A DNA stretch of 33,071 nucleotides from Bacteroidales bacterium UBA5621. Its GTDB lineage: Bacteria; Bacteroidota; Bacteroidia; Bacteroidales; VadinHA17. Numbering within the stretch: the first letter of the stretch is position 1; every line of letters begins with the position of its first letter. The translations under genes were made by a program, and so were the position numbers. Location: contig DIKJ01000049.1 in assembly GCA_002424525.1 (NCBI GenBank), forward strand, positions 1-33,071. The letters run 5' to 3'. Under the pieces are notes generated by a model. That model had not been told where the DNA came from and searched no databases. It worked only from the letters and a program-made list of their open reading frames with translations. Positions 30,850 through 33,071 of the stretch are shown here, one piece after another.

Positions 30850-32595
30850 CTATTTAAGGGTCACTTCAGCTTTTCCTGTGCCTGCTTTAGCTGATTGATA
30901 GCTCACCTCCAGCCTCCCTTTTCCACTGACGAGAAACTGGTACTCAACCTTCCCCGATCCGGGTACCTGGCAGAACTGTATCTCGGGCCGGAACTCCTTG
31001 TATTCTATTTTTTCGGGATAAAGGTTAACAACCCTTCCTCCGCTTACCACTTTTACTCCTGATCCTTTTACCGTAACAATATCAAGCGGATAGAGCCTGT
31101 TCTTAACTGTCATGTATGTGACTGAAGGCATGGCATTTCTGTTATGAAGCCTTACGCGGATCCTGTAGAGTCCCCCGCTAAGCCTGGTCGTCTCAGTGAT
31201 CTCAAGGCTGACATCCGGGGTATTCTGAGCCGCATAGATCACTGTTGACGCATTCCTGTGGATCAGGTCCTGAAGCATGAAGGGGTGCGGAAGCCGTGTG
31301 CTCATTTTTACCCATCCGCCTATTTCAATATCACCGTACTCAGGATGCTTATACGGAGCCCACACCCTGAACAGTTCTCCCTGGGCCAGATGATCGTTGA
31401 ATTTCAGCCTTTCCCGCTCCCTTTCGTTTGAGTCTCCTGCCATGATACTGCTTCTGTCTGTCTGTCCGAGAAAAGTACCGTCGAAGGTTTCAGCACCTAC
31501 CTGGTAGAGCTCTCCCACAAACGAATATGATCCAAGCAGGTTATTGGTAAAGTCAGTGAAGTCGCCATAGGTTGCATAAAGGTCCTTCCAGCTGATCAGG
31601 TATTTATATCCCGGAACGATCTTTTCGATATTTCTCCCCAGGTGGTCATAGACTGCAATGTCGCCGGGAGGAAGTTCACCTGCTGACTTCACCGACGGTC
31701 CCCTCAGGTACATGCCCCCCGAGTTGTGGAACGCGAACACCATTATTATATTGGGGCGTTTCAGCATCCATTCGGCTATTGCCCTGATCCCTGTTCCGGA
31801 TAAAGGGTAAAGCCCCGAGCCGTTCTGAACATAGGGAGGGGCCCAGTTATATCCCCAGTTGCGGTTTCCGTCAACGTAACCTTCGGAGTCCTCATTGACC
31901 AGACCGTCACCATCGTTGTCGATCCCTTCCTGACCAAGGCTGATCCATTCGCCCTGTTCACCGGGTTTTACCGCGATCATCAACCGGGGCTCCTCAGGAT
32001 CGGTCCTGAGCCGCCCGTGAGGATCCCTCTTTCTCATTGAGGTAATGTTTCCATCACCATCCAGATCGTCAGGCGGATCCTCATCAAAAAGGCCATCCCT
32101 GTCGTCATCAACGGGGATCCTCAGTCCGCGGTTAGTGCCTGGCGTGTTTGGGTCGTTGAAAAAATGGAACCTGCCGTCAACATTTACAACAGGTATTATG
32201 TAAAAGACATTCCTGTCTACTACCTGCGTTATATCATCCAGTTTTCCGTAATTGGTCAGGAGCCTGTTTGCAAGGTAAAGGCACACCTCTCCTGCCTGTA
32301 TCTCATTGCCATGAATGTTTCCGTCGGCGTAGATGCCGGGTTTTGAAAGAGGTTCGCCTGTCCCGGGATTGTTGATCGTAAGGGCATAAATGACCCTCCC
32401 TTCTTCGCTCCTGCCCACCTCTTCGATGCCGGTGAGGGCAGGATAGGCTGAATGAAGGGCTTTGAGCGCCTCCACGACCTGCTCATACGTATAATAGTGA
32501 TCGAATCTGAGCGGCACTTTGATCTCCTGGGCATATATTTCTGACATGCTTGAAATTACCAGGGAAATTATCAAAAGAAAATATAGCTTCTTCAT
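30850..32595 (-). CDS. Exported M14 zinc carboxypeptidase
   Basis: A 581-residue metallopeptidase with signal peptide 1-22 (cleavage after YAQ). The M14 domain has GNIHGNEIQAGEV (zinc ligands His95 and Glu98), the substrate-binding Asn-Arg in DGNRNWGYNW (about 244-245), VFAFHNSGG (zinc ligand His290) and FVGELYQVG with Glu362 as likely catalytic base. Two Asp-rich loops interrupt the catalytic domain: VDDDRDGLFDED with DDLDGDGNIT (about 162-184) and GIDNDGDGLVNEDSEG (225-239). They resemble calcium-binding DxDxDG loops. The C-terminal part (about 400-581) is beta-rich, with no T9SS sorting domain seen. It starts 2 bases after the stop of a second M14-like gene. The two are therefore tandem paralogues in one operon. 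Confidence 0.92.
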   Translation of the reverse strand: MKKLYFLLIISLVISSMSEIYAQEIKVPLRFDHYYTYEQVVEALKALHSAYPALTGIEEVGRSEEGRVIYALTINNPGTGEPLSKPGIYADGNIHGNEIQAGEVCLYLANRLLTNYGKLDDITQVVDRNVFYIIPVVNVDGRFHFFNDPNTPGTNRGLRIPVDDDRDGLFDEDPPDDLDGDGNITSMRKRDPHGRLRTDPEEPRLMIAVKPGEQGEWISLGQEGIDNDGDGLVNEDSEGYVDGNRNWGYNWAPPYVQNGSGLYPLSGTGIRAIAEWMLKRPNIIMVFAFHNSGGMYLRGPSVKSAGELPPGDIAVYDHLGRNIEKIVPGYKYLISWKDLYATYGDFTDFTNNLLGSYSFVGELYQVGAETFDGTFLGQTDRSSIMAGDSNERERERLKFNDHLAQGELFRVWAPYKHPEYGDIEIGGWVKMSTRLPHPFMLQDLIHRNASTVIYAAQNTPDVSLEITETTRLSGGLYRIRVRLHNRNAMPSVTYMTVKNRLYPLDIVTVKGSGVKVVSGGRVVNLYPEKIEYKEFRPEIQFCQVPGSGKVEYQFLVSGKGRLEVSYQSAKAGTGKAEVTLK

Positions 32596-32597
32596 GA

Positions 32598-33071
32598 TCA
32601 GCCTCCGATATTTATTTGTTTTGAATCCGAGCCGGCCTGTTTCGACATCAGATTAATCATCAGTGTGCTTCTCTTATCAGCTTTGACGAGCCAGGTGAGC
32701 TTCACTGATTTATTTCCCGCCAGGTCATGCAACGGGGTCCTTTTCAGGCCTGAAAGGAATTCTATTCCGGCTCCTTCGAGAGTGATAACCGCAGGTGCAG
32801 GGATCTTGTTCCTTTTTCCCATCTCCGTTGGAAAAGGCAGATAACCATTATTCCCGATCCAAACCTCTATCTGGAAAACTCCGCTCCCTTTCTCAATGGC
32901 TTTTGCTTCCATGATATGAAGTTTCGGAAGTTTTTTCACAAGTTCGAATATGAACGGCAGGTGAAGATCCAGGAGTGAATCAACCAATGTAAATGGAGGG
33001 GTGTTCCCGCTCCAGGGAGCGAATCCTCCGATCTCCGCTTCGCCGAGCGTGGGATGATTGAACGGCTTCCA
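32598..33071 (-). CDS. C-terminal part of a second M14-family carboxypeptidase, 5' end beyond the window
   Basis: The frame is open to the window edge, giving 157 residues and a stop at 32600-32598. WKPFNHPTLGEAEIGGFAPW aligns with YKHPEYGDIEIGGW of the neighbouring M14 protein, at the same place after its catalytic domain. The following HLPFIFELVKKLPKL matches HPFMLQDLIHRNAS. The remainder (IEVWIGNNGYLPFPTEM, VITLEGAGIEFLSG, KLTWLVKADKRSTLMINL) is the same beta-rich C-terminal region. The catalytic domain lies outside the window and cannot be judged. Sequence similarity and the 2-base spacing indicate an old tandem duplication. Confidence 0.8.
   Translation of the reverse strand, partial: WKPFNHPTLGEAEIGGFAPWSGNTPPFTLVDSLLDLHLPFIFELVKKLPKLHIMEAKAIEKGSGVFQIEVWIGNNGYLPFPTEMGKRNKIPAPAVITLEGAGIEFLSGLKRTPLHDLAGNKSVKLTWLVKADKRSTLMINLMSKQAGSDSKQINIGG

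Overview
The window looks like chromosomal DNA of a Bacteroidota bacterium, most likely a Bacteroidales-like lineage of moderate GC. The evidence is type IX secretion (T9SS) cargo with type A and type B sorting domains, a PorP/SprF-family protein beside a SprB-repeat adhesin, a fused ribBA, an RprX/RprY-like two-component pair, and promoters of the Bacteroidota form TTG-N18-20-TAnnTTTG. No phage, insertion sequence or CRISPR array was seen. Several coding starts were moved downstream of the longest open frame because the longer version would begin inside a promoter element.

Left part (1-3700): the 3' end of a sugar phosphate isomerase/epimerase with an Ala/Pro/Gly-rich stretch, closed by a terminator. 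An AT-rich accessory patch follows: an orphan histidine kinase without a sensor domain, a small Cys-rich exported protein, and a broken GIY-YIG nuclease gene lying between two related palindromes. Next come nested inverted repeats with terminators, tRNA-Met(CAT), and a START-like domain protein.

Core housekeeping part (3797-20916): a LptF/LptG-family permease, ribBA and fmt run rightward. On the minus strand lie panB, an RluA-type pseudouridine synthase, an RprX-like kinase, an RprY-like regulator and a LysM glucosaminidase lipoprotein. A solitary dnaK with its own terminator follows. A tightly packed plus-strand group then encodes an exported MORN-like protein, a T9SS-secreted subtilisin-like protease, and xseA-xseB. 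Thioredoxin (minus) and a CCA-adding enzyme (plus) diverge from one intergenic region.

Right part (20879-33071, almost all minus strand): a surface-protein operon encodes a 2011-residue adhesin with three HYR-like modules, 17 SprB-type repeats and a type B T9SS sorting domain. Its next genes are a PorP/SprF-like outer membrane protein and an exported endonuclease/exonuclease/phosphatase enzyme. Nine central adhesin repeats form three copies of a 684-bp trimer. tRNA-Val(TAC) follows with a canonical promoter, and its 3' end is duplicated downstream as a tandem tail-plus-hairpin unit. The window ends with a small charged protein, a lipoprotein and two tandem M14 carboxypeptidases, the last one cut by the edge.

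Most unusual structure: both tRNA genes are followed directly by one arm of a long-range inverted repeat that encloses terminators. One locus also carries a duplicated tRNA end, the other a decayed GIY-YIG gene bracketed by related palindromes. These suggest repeat-driven or element-driven remodelling next to tRNA genes.
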